DNA of 64,000 nt from an uncultured SAR86 cluster bacterium (GCA_902589965.1 CACIUX010000003.1:62001-126000); one strand, 5' to 3'. Shown: positions 1 to 9,442, counted from the stretch's first letter. Translations and numbers: made by a program. The notes: a model not told the origin generated them from the sequence alone.

Positions 1-642
1 TATCTCGATATTATCACTCCGCAATATATCTCTGATTTAATAACTTGGGGGGCCATTGGAGCTAGAACCACTGAGAGTCAGATTCATAGAGAATTAGCCT
101 CAGGTTTGTCTTGTCCTGTTGGCTTTAAAAATAGTACAAATGGCTCAGTCAAAGTAGCTGTTGATGCTTTAAAGGCTGCTAGTCATTCACATATCTTCCT
201 CTCAATCACCAAAGAGGGTAAGTCAGCTATCTTCAACTCGGCGGGCAATCAAGATTGTCATGTAATCCTTAGAGGAGGAAGCGAACCCAATTACAAAGAC
301 AAAGATATAAAAGAAACATCAAAAATACTTAATGAAAATGGACTGATAGATTCCGTCATGGTTGATATGAGTCATGGTAATAGCAGCAAACAATTCAAAA
401 AACAGTTAATAGTAAATCAAGACCTTTGTAACCAAATATCATCTGGATCTAAAAATATCATTGGGGTTATGATTGAAAGCAATTTAATTGAGGGAAACCA
501 AAGCTCTGATAAAAAAGATAAGCTTGAATACGGACAAAGTATCACCGATGCTTGTGTGGGTTGGGAAGATACAGAAATTATGCTGAACTTGCTTTCAAGT
601 GCTGTCAAAAATCGAAGACAGAATATCAAGGTTTCAGCATAA
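1..642 (+). CDS. aroG: 3-deoxy-7-phosphoheptulonate (DAHP) synthase, class I, 3' part
   Basis: This is the C-terminal part of a class I (AroF/G/H type) DAHP synthase, which condenses phosphoenolpyruvate and erythrose 4-phosphate in the first step of the shikimate pathway. The reading frame is open from base 1, so the start lies outside the window. The visible 213 residues carry the family signatures GAIGARTTESQ, SGLSCPVGFKN, DCHVILRGG, MVDMSHGNSSKQ and SITDACVGWEDT. The stop codon at 640-642 is followed directly by the ATG of the next gene. Which feedback isoform it is (aroF, aroG or aroH) cannot be told because the N-terminal effector site is missing, so the symbol is provisional. Shikimate genes aroK and aroB lie about 41 kb downstream. 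Confidence 0.93.
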   Translation, partial: YLDIITPQYISDLITWGAIGARTTESQIHRELASGLSCPVGFKNSTNGSVKVAVDALKAASHSHIFLSITKEGKSAIFNSAGNQDCHVILRGGSEPNYKDKDIKETSKILNENGLIDSVMVDMSHGNSSKQFKKQLIVNQDLCNQISSGSKNIIGVMIESNLIEGNQSSDKKDKLEYGQSITDACVGWEDTEIMLNLLSSAVKNRRQNIKVSA

Positions 643-1554
643 ATGTCTGAAAAGAAGTACTCGTTCTCAAAAGAAATTGCTGAATCTCTTGGAATTATTG
701 AAGCAATAATTCTAGATTTTTTTCAAAATAATCCAAAAAACTTTTCCTTGGATGCTTTGAAGAATGAGTTAGGGTTCCTTGATGTTTCGCAAATAGAAAA
801 TTCTTATAAAAAACTAAACAATTTAGGCCTTTTCAAGATTATTCCTACAAAAAACAATTCGTCCGAGCCAGATGAGACTATGAATTTTTATCCAAGTGAA
901 GATTTGGTTAAGCAAGCATGCAATTTAGGAATTGAAGAGGATTTCTTAGGAGATCAGTTACCAAGTTTTAATTTATTTTGGAAAGGAAAAGATTTAAAGC
1001 CACATTTAAAGGAGTCAAAATTTCTTCAATATGCCTTAAAAAATTGGAGGGAAAAGGAAAAAATTGAATATCAAGAATCGAAAAAAGTTCTAATAGATAG
1101 CAACTGGCGGCCTTCTGAAGATGCAATATCTATTCTCAAAAGTCTAGACATAAATGATTCTTTCTTTGAGAGCCTTCTGCCAGAATTTATCTTATTTTGG
1201 AAAGAGAAAAGAATTAAATCCAATTCTTGGAATTCTACTTTTTTAAATCATGTAAAAAAACAATGGGCTAAAAAGAGCTTTAAGCTCGAAAGTGGCAAAG
1301 AAAATCTTCCTTTGTCAAAAAATTGGTCCCCCAGTGAGGATTGCATGAAAGTATTGGAAGTAACAAATATTCCCGTAGAATTTATAGAATCAAAATTACC
1401 TGAATTTAGACTTTATTGGATTGATGCAGGAGAAATTTCTACAAATTGGAATAATAAATTTATAAACTTTGTAAAAAACTCCTGGGAAAAGGATTCAAAA
1501 AAAAGTTCCAATATATTGGAAAGGCTTGCTAACACTGAATGGGCGAAAAAATAA
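643..1554 (+). CDS. DnaT-like protein with three DnaT DNA-binding domains
   Basis: A 303-residue protein that appears to be a primosome-type replication factor. Residues 1-70 look like a winged-helix N-terminus (SKEIAESLGIIEAIIL...LGLFKI). Three tandem copies of a DnaT-type ssDNA-binding domain follow, at about 81-139, 153-211 and 226-284. Each has a (W/F)-x-PSED start, a LPxFxLFW or LPEFxLYW centre, a W/K-N-x-x-F helix and a final W. E. coli DnaT has a single copy and 179 residues. The start abuts the aroG stop. The end overlaps the following P-like gene by 16 bases, so the two are probably translationally coupled. DnaT/P-like pairs occur in other gammaproteobacterial chromosomes as far as I recall; the assignment rests on motif resemblance. 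Confidence 0.7.
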   Translation: MSEKKYSFSKEIAESLGIIEAIILDFFQNNPKNFSLDALKNELGFLDVSQIENSYKKLNNLGLFKIIPTKNNSSEPDETMNFYPSEDLVKQACNLGIEEDFLGDQLPSFNLFWKGKDLKPHLKESKFLQYALKNWREKEKIEYQESKKVLIDSNWRPSEDAISILKSLDINDSFFESLLPEFILFWKEKRIKSNSWNSTFLNHVKKQWAKKSFKLESGKENLPLSKNWSPSEDCMKVLEVTNIPVEFIESKLPEFRLYWIDAGEISTNWNNKFINFVKNSWEKDSKKSSNILERLANTEWAKK

Positions 1555-2126
1555 AAATTCCTAATAACCACATAGAGTTGGTTAATCTAATTTTTGCTCA
1601 ATTGGAAATCACCTATCACAATCAATTTCATAAAGCTTTTAAGGATGAAGTTAGTTTAAATTTAGCAAAACAATTATGGCTAAAAAAGTTAGAAATATTC
1701 TCTCTGGATTTGATATTTGAAGCAATTGATGAATTAACTTCAAAATCAAAATTTCTTCCGTCGTTAAGTCAAACTCTAGAAGGAATTAAAAACCATTATT
1801 TAAAAAAAGAAGGAATTAAATCTATTGAATCTGCTTTTGCTGAGGCTTGCTTAGGATCAGATGATCCTGAAAATTTCAAATGGTCACATCCTTTAGTATA
1901 TGAAACAGCTAAAAATTTTGGTTGGGCCGATCTAAGACGCTCAGAAGAGAAAATAGGTTTTGAAAAGTTTCAATCTCTTATGTCCGATTCCATAAAAGAT
2001 TATCTTAGCGATGCAAGTAATTTTTATCTTCCAGGGCTGAATATAACAGAGGAAAGAAAAACAAATTTATCTCAACAAGAACAAATTCAACTCCTTGATA
2101 AATTAAAAGAAAAGCATTCATATTGA
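1539..2126 (+). CDS. Replication protein P-like (possible helicase loader)
   Basis: A 195-residue protein resembling the phage lambda P-type replication proteins found next to DnaT-like genes in gammaproteobacterial chromosomes. The recognisable stretch is HPLVYETAKNFGWADLRRSE (residues about 107-126) followed by a helical region and a LSQQEQIQLLDKLKEK tail, as in the chromosomal family. Lambda P loads DnaB helicase, so loading or modulating the replicative helicase is the likely role, but I see no ATPase motif and this is inference. The ATG lies 16 bases inside the upstream DnaT-like gene. The N-terminal half has no motif I can name. Confidence 0.6.
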   Translation: MGEKIKIPNNHIELVNLIFAQLEITYHNQFHKAFKDEVSLNLAKQLWLKKLEIFSLDLIFEAIDELTSKSKFLPSLSQTLEGIKNHYLKKEGIKSIESAFAEACLGSDDPENFKWSHPLVYETAKNFGWADLRRSEEKIGFEKFQSLMSDSIKDYLSDASNFYLPGLNITEERKTNLSQQEQIQLLDKLKEKHSY

Positions 2127-2179
2127 TAATTGACATATAAACTGCCATAAGATAAAAAGCGTATATTATTTGGCTAAGT

Positions 2180-2188
2180 TGATATAAT
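2180..2188 (+). promoter_or_regulatory. Extended -10 promoter of the RND operon
   Basis: An extended -10 element (TG-A-TATAAT) lies 24 bases before the adaptor gene start. No good -35 stands 17 bases upstream; the TTGACA at 2130-2135 is too far for this -10 and is followed only by a poor -10 (TAAAAA at 2153). The 86-base gap 2127-2212 holds nothing else I can name. Confidence 0.5.
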
Positions 2189-2212
2189 CCTTTTCGTCTC
2201 CATATTAAATAA

Positions 2213-3283
2213 ATGAAATTTTTGAGCTCAATCTTAAAATCCATCCTTTCAGTATCAAATCTTCAATCTGCTGGAATATTCCTATTTTTTGCTTCTATAT
2301 GGATGATTTCCGGATTTTTTGTTGAGAATGAAATACCAACTAAGCAGATAGTTTTAGAAGAGACGACTGTTAGAGTGATGAAACAATCAGCACAACCTTT
2401 TTCAAGAAATATAATCCTAAAAGGCTCAGCAGAAGCAGACAAAAATGTTCAACTTAGAGCAGAAACATCCGGTCAAGTAATTGGCCTTCCAGTCGCACAA
2501 GGTCAATTTGTCAAAAAAGGCAGTCCAATATGTCAAATCTTTGTTGGAGACAAGGACGAAGTGGCAAAAGAAGCTTCTTTGAATTACGAAACTGCCAAAA
2601 AACTTTTTGATGAGGGTCTCTATTCAAACAGTCAACTTCAAGCAGCAAAAGCAAGATACGAGCGAGCTTTCCAAGATCTAGATTTTGCCTCTGTTAAGGC
2701 GCCTTTTGATGGAATAGTAGATAGAATAGATCTTGATGTAGGTGACTTCTTACCAAGACAAGGCATTTGCGCTACAGTTTTAGATCTAAATCCAATTCTC
2801 ATTTCTGCAGAAATTTCTGAAAATGATATGTCAGAAATCTCTCTAGATTCTTTAGCAAAAGTTGAATTAAATAATGGAAAAGTCTTTGAGGGTGAAGTTA
2901 AATTTATTTCTTCATCAGCGAATCCACTTACTAGAACATTCAGAGTCGAGATATCTGTTCCTAATCCAGAATTAGATATAAAGGATGGTATGACAGCTGA
3001 GGTATCCCTCAAAGGTACAGAAAGAATTGCTCATTTGGTTCCGGTGTCCATTCTCAGGCTGGATAACCGAGGAAATTTAGGAATTAGGACGATCGATACC
3101 GATGGTCTCGTGGCTTTTAAAGAGGTCGATATTATTGAGGATACTGGTGTAGGAGCATGGATTACTGGCCTAGAGACTATTTCAACCATCATCACAGTTG
3201 GTCAGGATTATGTTTCACAGGGTGAAAAAGTTGGAATTGCCTTAGATACAAGATTCGATAGCTTGAATGAAAGGATTAATTGA
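2213..3283 (+). CDS. RND efflux periplasmic adaptor subunit (membrane fusion protein)
   Basis: A 356-residue membrane fusion protein that would link an inner-membrane RND pump to an outer-membrane channel. A signal-anchor segment (about residues 18-37) is followed by the half-lipoyl/barrel-sandwich motif (VQLRAETSGQVIGLPVAQGQFVKKG, quoted here only as the region near residues 80-104). A short helical hairpin (LNYETAKKLFDEGLYS) precedes the second lipoyl half (VKAPFDGIVDRIDLDVGDF) and beta-barrel (VSVPNPELDIKDGMTAEV-like). The pump gene starts 17 bases inside its 3' end. No TolC-type gene is adjacent, so the outer channel must be encoded elsewhere. The substrate is unknown. Confidence 0.88.
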   Translation: MKFLSSILKSILSVSNLQSAGIFLFFASIWMISGFFVENEIPTKQIVLEETTVRVMKQSAQPFSRNIILKGSAEADKNVQLRAETSGQVIGLPVAQGQFVKKGSPICQIFVGDKDEVAKEASLNYETAKKLFDEGLYSNSQLQAAKARYERAFQDLDFASVKAPFDGIVDRIDLDVGDFLPRQGICATVLDLNPILISAEISENDMSEISLDSLAKVELNNGKVFEGEVKFISSSANPLTRTFRVEISVPNPELDIKDGMTAEVSLKGTERIAHLVPVSILRLDNRGNLGIRTIDTDGLVAFKEVDIIEDTGVGAWITGLETISTIITVGQDYVSQGEKVGIALDTRFDSLNERIN

Positions 3284-6200
3284 TTTTTTTGTAGATCGCT
3301 ACAGAACCACATTAACAATGATGTTTCTAGTTTTAACACTAGGAATGTACTCTTATAGTCAAATCCCAAATGCTTCGGAACCTGATATTGATGTTCCTTT
3401 CGTAATTGTTTCCACTTTCTATGAGGGAGTTTCTCCTGAAGATGCTGAAAGATTAATTTCAAGACCTATTGAAAAAAGACTCTTAACAGTCGAGGATGTT
3501 AAAGGCGTTCAGTCATACAGTAGATTGAATTTTTCTACTGTTATTGTTGAATTTCCAAATGATTTTGATCCTGATACAGCCAAAACTAATATTAGAGATG
3601 CTGTAGATGAAATTGCATTTAAGTTACCCGCAGAGGCTGAAGAACCAACGGTCAGTAACTTTAACTTTGCTCTTGTGCCGATTATGAGAGTCAATTTAGT
3701 TTCTAATGAACTTTCCAAAAGAGAATTGAATTTTATCGCTAAAGATTTGCAATCTGATATTGAAGCCATACCTTTGGTTTTGGAAGCTAATGTAGTTGGT
3801 GTTCCTGAAGATTTATTAGAAGTAGAAGTTGATAGAACTAGACTGGAAAGTTTTGGTATTACTGCTCAAGATTTTTACAACGCTATTTCACAAAATAATA
3901 GAGTTATTCCTGCTGGAATAATTAATACAGGTACGGGTACATTTGCAGTAAAAGTTCCATCTATTTTTGAGGAAGTTAATGACGTCAGAAAGATTCCTTT
4001 GATAAAGAGAGATAATGCGGTAATCAGAATTGAAGACGTTGCTTCACTGAGAAGGTCCTATAAGGATCAACAAAGTTATGCAAAAGTTAATGGAAAAAAT
4101 ACTGTCTCGGTTGAAGTTGTAAAAAAAACAGATGCTAATGAACTTGATGCTGTTGAATTAATAAATATTCTTTTAGCAGAAAAAACTGAACGTTATCCTC
4201 CTTCTCTTGAAATAGTAGTAACCGAAGATAGAACTGCTTGGAATACTGTTATGTTGAAAGAGCTTATGGGAAATGTGGTTACTGCATTGGTTTTGGTGAT
4301 GGCGGTTGCCCTGGCAACTATGGGTATACGGTCTTCTTTGATGGTAGGAGCGGCAATACCATTGTGCTTCTTTTTTGGGATGATTATCCTGAATGCTTAC
4401 GGAACTTCTTTCAATTTTCTAGTTTGTTTTGGTATTTTAATTTCGCTCGGCATGTTGATAGATGGAGCAGTAGTTGTAATCGAATTCGCCGACCGAAAAA
4501 TGGCTGAAGGCCTTGATAAAACCACTGCTTACAAATTAGCAGCTAGAAGAATGTTTTGGCCAGTAATTGCTTCTAATCTAACAACTCTTGCTGCGTTTTT
4601 CCCTTTATTATTCTGGGATTCTTTATCAGGCTCTTTTTTAAGAACTTTAATCGTCACAGTCTTTGCTGTTCTCGGAGGTTCCCTTATATATGCGTTGCTT
4701 TTTACGCCGGCAATTGGGTCTTTGTTTGGAAGCATCGGCAATCGAAGCCAAGAATCTATTCAAAACACATCAAAGTTAGAAAATGGAGATCCAACGGAAC
4801 TTCCTGGAATCACTGGTGCTTATGCAAGAACTCTAAATTTCATCCTAGAGAGGCCTCTGCAAGTTTTATTTTTTACCATACTATTGGTTTACACAATTTT
4901 CTTACTTCAAGGACGTCATGGAGCAGGCTCTACTTTTTTTGTTGATGGAGAGCCAACCTTTTTAAGCGTTAATATTGAAGCAAGGGGAAACCTAAATGCT
5001 ACTGAAAAATTAGAATTAATGGAACAGATTGAAAATAAGATGGTTAAAATACCTGAAATTCTGAGACTTTCAATGTACACGAAAGGAGAGTCAGTAGGCG
5101 ATCCCAGAAGCAGGGGTTCCTCTGATGGTATCGGAGGCTTTTTGGTTGAACTGCCATTCTTGGAAGAGGATATTTTACCGGGCGGAAGAGATGGCTATGA
5201 AGTCTTGGATAGTTTGAGAGATATGGAAAAAGACTTCCCGGGACTGAAATTTGTTATAAGAAGAGAGGAAGGTGGTCCTCCAGTTAATTCTCCCATTGAA
5301 ATCGATGTCTCTGGAAGAGACTCTCAAGTTGTCTTCGAGGCAACACTTGCCTTAGAAGAATTCATGAAAAATTCTATTGAAGGTGTGGATAATGTAAAAA
5401 CCACTATCCCTGTTAGAAAAATTGAATGGTCTGTGGATATAGATAAGGAGAAGGCATCTTTATTTGGCGTATCAACCACAGAAATAGGTGCAGCCGTTCA
5501 ATTTCTTACAAACGGACTTAAGCTAGGCGAGTATAGGCCCGAAGACGTTGATGATGAAGTTGAAATTAGAGTTAGGTACCCTGAGTCTGAGAGGCGTATA
5601 AATCAATTAGGTCAATTAAATATTCCAACTAGACAAGGATTAATGCCTTTAAGCAGTTTTGTTGAAATTATCCCCAAATTTGATGTTCCTTCTATAAGAA
5701 GAGTTGATGGAGAGAGAGCGTTTACTGTCACAGCAGATTATCTTGAAAATGCCATACCCTCCTTGGTAACTCAACAAATAGATGAATGGATTGATGAGAA
5801 CATTGAGTTCCAAAATATAAACTTTATTTTTGGTGGTGAGCAAGAAGAAGTTGAAGACGCAGCATCATTTTTTGCTTTGGCTGGAATAATCTCTATTTTC
5901 TTAATGGCTATGCTTTTGGTTACTCAGCTAAATAGCTTTTACCAAGCATTCGTCATAGTTTTTGCAATCATTTTGTCTACTGCGGGCGTTCAACTAGGAT
6001 TATTCCTGACACAATCAATTACCAGTGTGTTGTTCACAGGATTATCTGTCGTAGCTTTGGCGGGTATAGTTGTAAACAATAATATAGTTCTGGTAGATAC
6101 TTATAATGTTCTTAAACGTAACTCAATTAATTTGAAAGAGAAAGATATTCTTATTAGAACTTGTGCTCAGAGGTTAAGACCCGTTTTCCTTACTTCCTTC

Positions 6201-6452
6201 ACTACGGTGGTAGGACTATTACCTCTTGCAAGCAGTATCGGTGTAGATTTTATATCACGAGAAATTGGATTAGGTGGAAGAGTAGCAGTTTATTGGCAAC
6301 CTCTTGCCTTTGGCTTAGTCTGGGGCTTATCTTTTGCTACTATACTAACTCTCTTTGTGACCCCAGCATGGCTGATTTTGCCTTCAAGGCTCAAGGAAAT
6401 TTTTTCAAAATTTGAAATGTTTAGTAAAAAAGTAAATGTCCAGCAACAGTAA
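3267..6452 (+). CDS. RND efflux pump permease, HAE family
   Basis: A 1061-residue inner-membrane proton-driven exporter. It has the expected RND layout: TM1 near residues 15-30, a porter domain beginning SEPDIDVPFVIVSTFYEGVSP, TMs 2-6 near 330-490, a second porter domain and TMs 8-12 near 860-1040. The TM4 proton relay reads LIDGAVVVIE, so the first Asp (D399) is kept but the second Asp of AcrB is Gly. In TM10 the AcrB Lys position is Asn (GIVVNNNIVLVD, N937). It overlaps the adaptor by 17 bases and xseB by 17 bases. The substrate cannot be predicted from sequence. Confidence 0.9.
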   Translation: MKGLIDFFVDRYRTTLTMMFLVLTLGMYSYSQIPNASEPDIDVPFVIVSTFYEGVSPEDAERLISRPIEKRLLTVEDVKGVQSYSRLNFSTVIVEFPNDFDPDTAKTNIRDAVDEIAFKLPAEAEEPTVSNFNFALVPIMRVNLVSNELSKRELNFIAKDLQSDIEAIPLVLEANVVGVPEDLLEVEVDRTRLESFGITAQDFYNAISQNNRVIPAGIINTGTGTFAVKVPSIFEEVNDVRKIPLIKRDNAVIRIEDVASLRRSYKDQQSYAKVNGKNTVSVEVVKKTDANELDAVELINILLAEKTERYPPSLEIVVTEDRTAWNTVMLKELMGNVVTALVLVMAVALATMGIRSSLMVGAAIPLCFFFGMIILNAYGTSFNFLVCFGILISLGMLIDGAVVVIEFADRKMAEGLDKTTAYKLAARRMFWPVIASNLTTLAAFFPLLFWDSLSGSFLRTLIVTVFAVLGGSLIYALLFTPAIGSLFGSIGNRSQESIQNTSKLENGDPTELPGITGAYARTLNFILERPLQVLFFTILLVYTIFLLQGRHGAGSTFFVDGEPTFLSVNIEARGNLNATEKLELMEQIENKMVKIPEILRLSMYTKGESVGDPRSRGSSDGIGGFLVELPFLEEDILPGGRDGYEVLDSLRDMEKDFPGLKFVIRREEGGPPVNSPIEIDVSGRDSQVVFEATLALEEFMKNSIEGVDNVKTTIPVRKIEWSVDIDKEKASLFGVSTTEIGAAVQFLTNGLKLGEYRPEDVDDEVEIRVRYPESERRINQLGQLNIPTRQGLMPLSSFVEIIPKFDVPSIRRVDGERAFTVTADYLENAIPSLVTQQIDEWIDENIEFQNINFIFGGEQEEVEDAASFFALAGIISIFLMAMLLVTQLNSFYQAFVIVFAIILSTAGVQLGLFLTQSITSVLFTGLSVVALAGIVVNNNIVLVDTYNVLKRNSINLKEKDILIRTCAQRLRPVFLTSFTTVVGLLPLASSIGVDFISREIGLGGRVAVYWQPLAFGLVWGLSFATILTLFVTPAWLILPSRLKEIFSKFEMFSKKVNVQQQ

Positions 6453-6678
6453 AAAAAAATCTCTTAATTTTGAATCTACTCTCAGCGAAATAGAGAAAAT
6501 TATCGAGAGCTTAGAAGAGGGAAACTTATCCTTAGAAGATTCAATAGAAGCTTATGAAAAAGGCATATCTCTAACTAAAGCTTGTCAAAAAATGCTCTCG
6601 GATGCAGAGTTAAAAATTAAAAAATTATCCTCTAAAGAAGGAGAAGATGTTTCTTTTGAGGATATATCGAATGATTGA
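6436..6678 (+). CDS. xseB: Exodeoxyribonuclease VII small subunit
   Basis: An 80-residue protein with the XseB core LNFESTLSEIEKIIESLEEG followed by LSLEDSIEAYEKGISLTKACQ, which forms the helical hairpin that binds the large subunit XseA. The complex degrades single-stranded DNA. The length is typical. The ATG lies inside the 3' end of the RND pump gene, and the stop overlaps the ispA start (ATGATTGA), giving an xseB-ispA-dxs run as in many gammaproteobacteria. xseA is not in the window. Confidence 0.93.
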   Translation: MSSNSKKKSLNFESTLSEIEKIIESLEEGNLSLEDSIEAYEKGISLTKACQKMLSDAELKIKKLSSKEGEDVSFEDISND

Positions 6679-7564
6679 TGATTTCTCTTTTCTGGAAAAA
6701 AATCAAAAAAGAATTGAGAAGGCTTTAAATAAAGCATTGCCTGCAAAAGATTTTTCAAATATCACAGAGGCTATACATTATTCTGTTCTTGATGGCGGGA
6801 AAAGAATAAGACCACAATTAATATATCTTGTTGCAGATTCCCTTAATTTAAATCTCAAAGATGAAACCATTGATGCTATGGCAGCATCTGGAGAACTAAT
6901 TCATTGTTACTCTTTGATCCATGATGATCTGCCTGCCATGGACAACGATGATTTGAGAAGAGGCAAACCTTCTTGTCACATAAAATTTGGTGAAGCATCA
7001 GCTATTCTTGCTGGTGATGCTATCCAACCTCTAGCATTGGAAATAATCACTGACATTGATGATCCTAATTTATCTGCTAAAACCAAAATTAAAATTATCA
7101 GTATTTTTTCAAAGGCTTGTGGTCCCTTTGGAATGGTAGAAGGGCAAAACAGAGATATTAAATCTGAAAACATTGATATCTCTCTAGAAGAACTGGATAA
7201 GATTCATATTCTAAAGACAGGTAAATTAATTTCTGCCTGCGTTCATGCCACTTGTCTTTTGAAGGAAGATTTACCTGAAAATGATCTGAAAGCATTCATT
7301 AAGTTTGCAGAATGTATTGGTCTAGCCTTTCAGATAAAAGATGATATCTTAGATTGCACTTCATCAACAGAAGATCTTGGTAAGCCAGCAAATTCCGATG
7401 AAAATTTAAAAAAAAATACATACCCAAAATTAATTGGTTTAGAAGAATCTAATTCAAGAGCAGACTCTTTATGCAATGAAGCTATTCAGTGTTTAAAATC
7501 TCTACCTTACAATACTGAAAAATTAATTAAATTATCAAAATTCATAGTTGAGAGAACACATTAA
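6671..7564 (+). CDS. ispA: (2E,6E)-farnesyl diphosphate synthase
   Basis: A 297-residue prenyl elongase that makes geranyl and farnesyl diphosphate for quinones and undecaprenyl phosphate. The first aspartate-rich motif DDLPAMDNDD starts at D85, the second DDILD at D224, and DGGKRIRP lies at 41-48. I start the gene at ATG 6671, preceded by GAGGA at 6658-6662. A longer frame begins at 6647 but lies wholly inside xseB and lacks a ribosome binding site. The gene overlaps xseB by 8 bases and is followed by dxs after 6 bases. Confidence 0.94.
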   Translation: MIDDFSFLEKNQKRIEKALNKALPAKDFSNITEAIHYSVLDGGKRIRPQLIYLVADSLNLNLKDETIDAMAASGELIHCYSLIHDDLPAMDNDDLRRGKPSCHIKFGEASAILAGDAIQPLALEIITDIDDPNLSAKTKIKIISIFSKACGPFGMVEGQNRDIKSENIDISLEELDKIHILKTGKLISACVHATCLLKEDLPENDLKAFIKFAECIGLAFQIKDDILDCTSSTEDLGKPANSDENLKKNTYPKLIGLEESNSRADSLCNEAIQCLKSLPYNTEKLIKLSKFIVERTH

Positions 7565-7570
7565 AATAGA

Positions 7571-9442
7571 GTGAAAATATTTGATTCCATTCCAAATAAA
7601 TGCCCTGAAACACCTTTACTAGACAGAGTAAATTCACCTTCAGACTTAAAACAACTAAAGGAAAATCAATTAGGAGATTTCTGTGATGAACTTAGAGAAT
7701 TTCTCCTATACACAGTTGGACAAACGGGTGGACATTTCGGGGCTGGATTAGGTGTTGTAGAGCTAACCGTTGCTCTTCATTATGTCTTCGATTCTCCTAA
7801 AGATAAGATAGTTTGGGATGTTGGTCATCAGACCTATCCTCATAAAATTATTACTGGTAGAAAAAGCTTGATGTCATCCATGCGACAAAAAAATGGTTTA
7901 CATCCCTTCCCCTCAAGAGAAGAAAGCATCTTTGATACTTTTGGTGTAGGTCATTCAAGCACTTCTATAAGCGCAGCACTGGGTATGACAGTAGGTTCGA
8001 ATGAAAAAGCTATAGCAGTTATAGGTGACGGTGCATTAACTGCCGGTATGGCATTTGAAGCCTTGAGCCATTCTGGCAATCTCAATAAAGATTTGCTGGT
8101 AATACTAAATGATAACAATATGTCAATTTCGAAAAACATTGGCGGGTTATCCAATTACCTGGCAAGAATTTGGTCGAGTCGATGGTATACACAAATAAGA
8201 GAAGGAGGGAAAATGGCGCTAAGATTGATTCCTTCTGCAAGAAAATTTGCTAGTAAAGCTGAAGAGCATATCAAAGGCATGGTTGCGCCTGGAACTTTAT
8301 TCGAAGAGCTTGGCTTTAATTATGTCGGACCCATGGATGGGCACAACGTCAAGGAAATAATTAGAACTTTAAGAAATTTAAACGATACCTCAGGTCCTAA
8401 ACTTCTTCATCTAATTACTAAAAAAGGAAAAGGATTTAAACCCGCAGAGGTCGATCCAATTGGATTCCATGCGATCACAAAAATGGAAAATCCAAACGCA
8501 TCAAAGAAGAAAAATGTTGGCATGAAATATTCAGATGTTTTTGGATCTTGGCTAAATTCAAAAGCAAATGTTGATCCTTCCCTTATTGCAATCACTCCAG
8601 CTATGAAAGAAGGTTCAGGGATGGTTGAATTTGCGGATAAATTCCCATCGCGTTTCTATGATGTAGCAATCGCTGAACAACATGCTATGACTTTTGCTGC
8701 CGGACTTGCCTGCGAAGGAAAAAAGCCTGTTCTAGCAATATACTCTACCTTCTTACAAAGAGCATATGATCAATTAATTCACGATGTAGCAATTCAGAAC
8801 CTTGATCTCCTTATTGCCATAGATAGAGCTGGTTTAGTTGGCGAGGATGGGGCAACGCATTCTGGCATATTTGATTTATCTTTCATGAGATGTATTCCTA
8901 ACTTGATCATTATGACTCCCTCCTCTGAAGAAGAATGTTGGAGGTTATTGGAAACCGGTTATAATTTTGAAGGCCCAGCTGCAGTTAGATATCCCAAAGG
9001 CTTTGGATTAGGAACAGATCTACCTAATGAATTTGAAGATATTGAGATTGGAAAATCTAAAGAAATTAAATTTTCTGAGACAAATAAAATTTCTATCTTA
9101 AGTTTCGGTTCTATGTTGTCTCTCTCAGATGAAATAAGTAAAGATTTAGATGCAAATTTAATTGATATGAGATTCGTCAAACCATTAGATACTGAGTGCA
9201 TTATCAAGTGTGCAAATCATTCTGAGCTGATCGTTACTCTTGAAGATAATGTCGTTGCCGGAGGTGCCGGTTCGGCCATCAATGAATTTATTGCAGAAGA
9301 AAATATTAAAGTTAAAACAATTAATTTTGGAATTTCTGATCATTTCCCATCAATCGGAGGGATATCTGAACAGAGAAAAGACTATCAATTAGACAAGGAT
9401 AAAATAGTAAACAAAATTAAAGAGAAATTAAGTAAGAAATAA
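7571..9442 (+). CDS. dxs: 1-deoxy-D-xylulose-5-phosphate synthase
   Basis: A 623-residue thiamine-diphosphate enzyme that condenses pyruvate and glyceraldehyde 3-phosphate in the first step of the DXP isoprenoid pathway. It starts with GTG. Signatures include TGGHFGAGLGVVELTVALHY, VWDVGHQTYPHK, GDGALTAGMAFEA with LNDNNMSIS (the thiamine-diphosphate/Mg site), IAEQHAMTFAAG, and DRAGLVGEDGATHSG in the transketolase-like middle domain. The length is normal. It follows ispA after 6 bases. Its last 15 bases overlap the convergent pgpA. Confidence 0.97.
   Translation: MKIFDSIPNKCPETPLLDRVNSPSDLKQLKENQLGDFCDELREFLLYTVGQTGGHFGAGLGVVELTVALHYVFDSPKDKIVWDVGHQTYPHKIITGRKSLMSSMRQKNGLHPFPSREESIFDTFGVGHSSTSISAALGMTVGSNEKAIAVIGDGALTAGMAFEALSHSGNLNKDLLVILNDNNMSISKNIGGLSNYLARIWSSRWYTQIREGGKMALRLIPSARKFASKAEEHIKGMVAPGTLFEELGFNYVGPMDGHNVKEIIRTLRNLNDTSGPKLLHLITKKGKGFKPAEVDPIGFHAITKMENPNASKKKNVGMKYSDVFGSWLNSKANVDPSLIAITPAMKEGSGMVEFADKFPSRFYDVAIAEQHAMTFAAGLACEGKKPVLAIYSTFLQRAYDQLIHDVAIQNLDLLIAIDRAGLVGEDGATHSGIFDLSFMRCIPNLIIMTPSSEEECWRLLETGYNFEGPAAVRYPKGFGLGTDLPNEFEDIEIGKSKEIKFSETNKISILSFGSMLSLSDEISKDLDANLIDMRFVKPLDTECIIKCANHSELIVTLEDNVVAGGAGSAINEFIAEENIKVKTINFGISDHFPSIGGISEQRKDYQLDKDKIVNKIKEKLSKK

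Noticed and set aside
643..2126. DnaT/P-like pair as a prophage remnant
   Set aside because: No integrase, attachment site, capsid or other phage gene is nearby, and the flanking genes are housekeeping.
2130..2158. TTGACA as -35 of the RND operon promoter
   Set aside because: The hexamer 17 bases downstream is TAAAAA, a poor -10; the extended -10 at 2180-2188 is better and lies too far away to pair with it.
6647..6670. Upstream ATG of ispA at 6647
   Set aside because: It lies inside xseB without a ribosome binding site; ATG 6671 has GAGGA eight bases before it and fits the family N-terminus.
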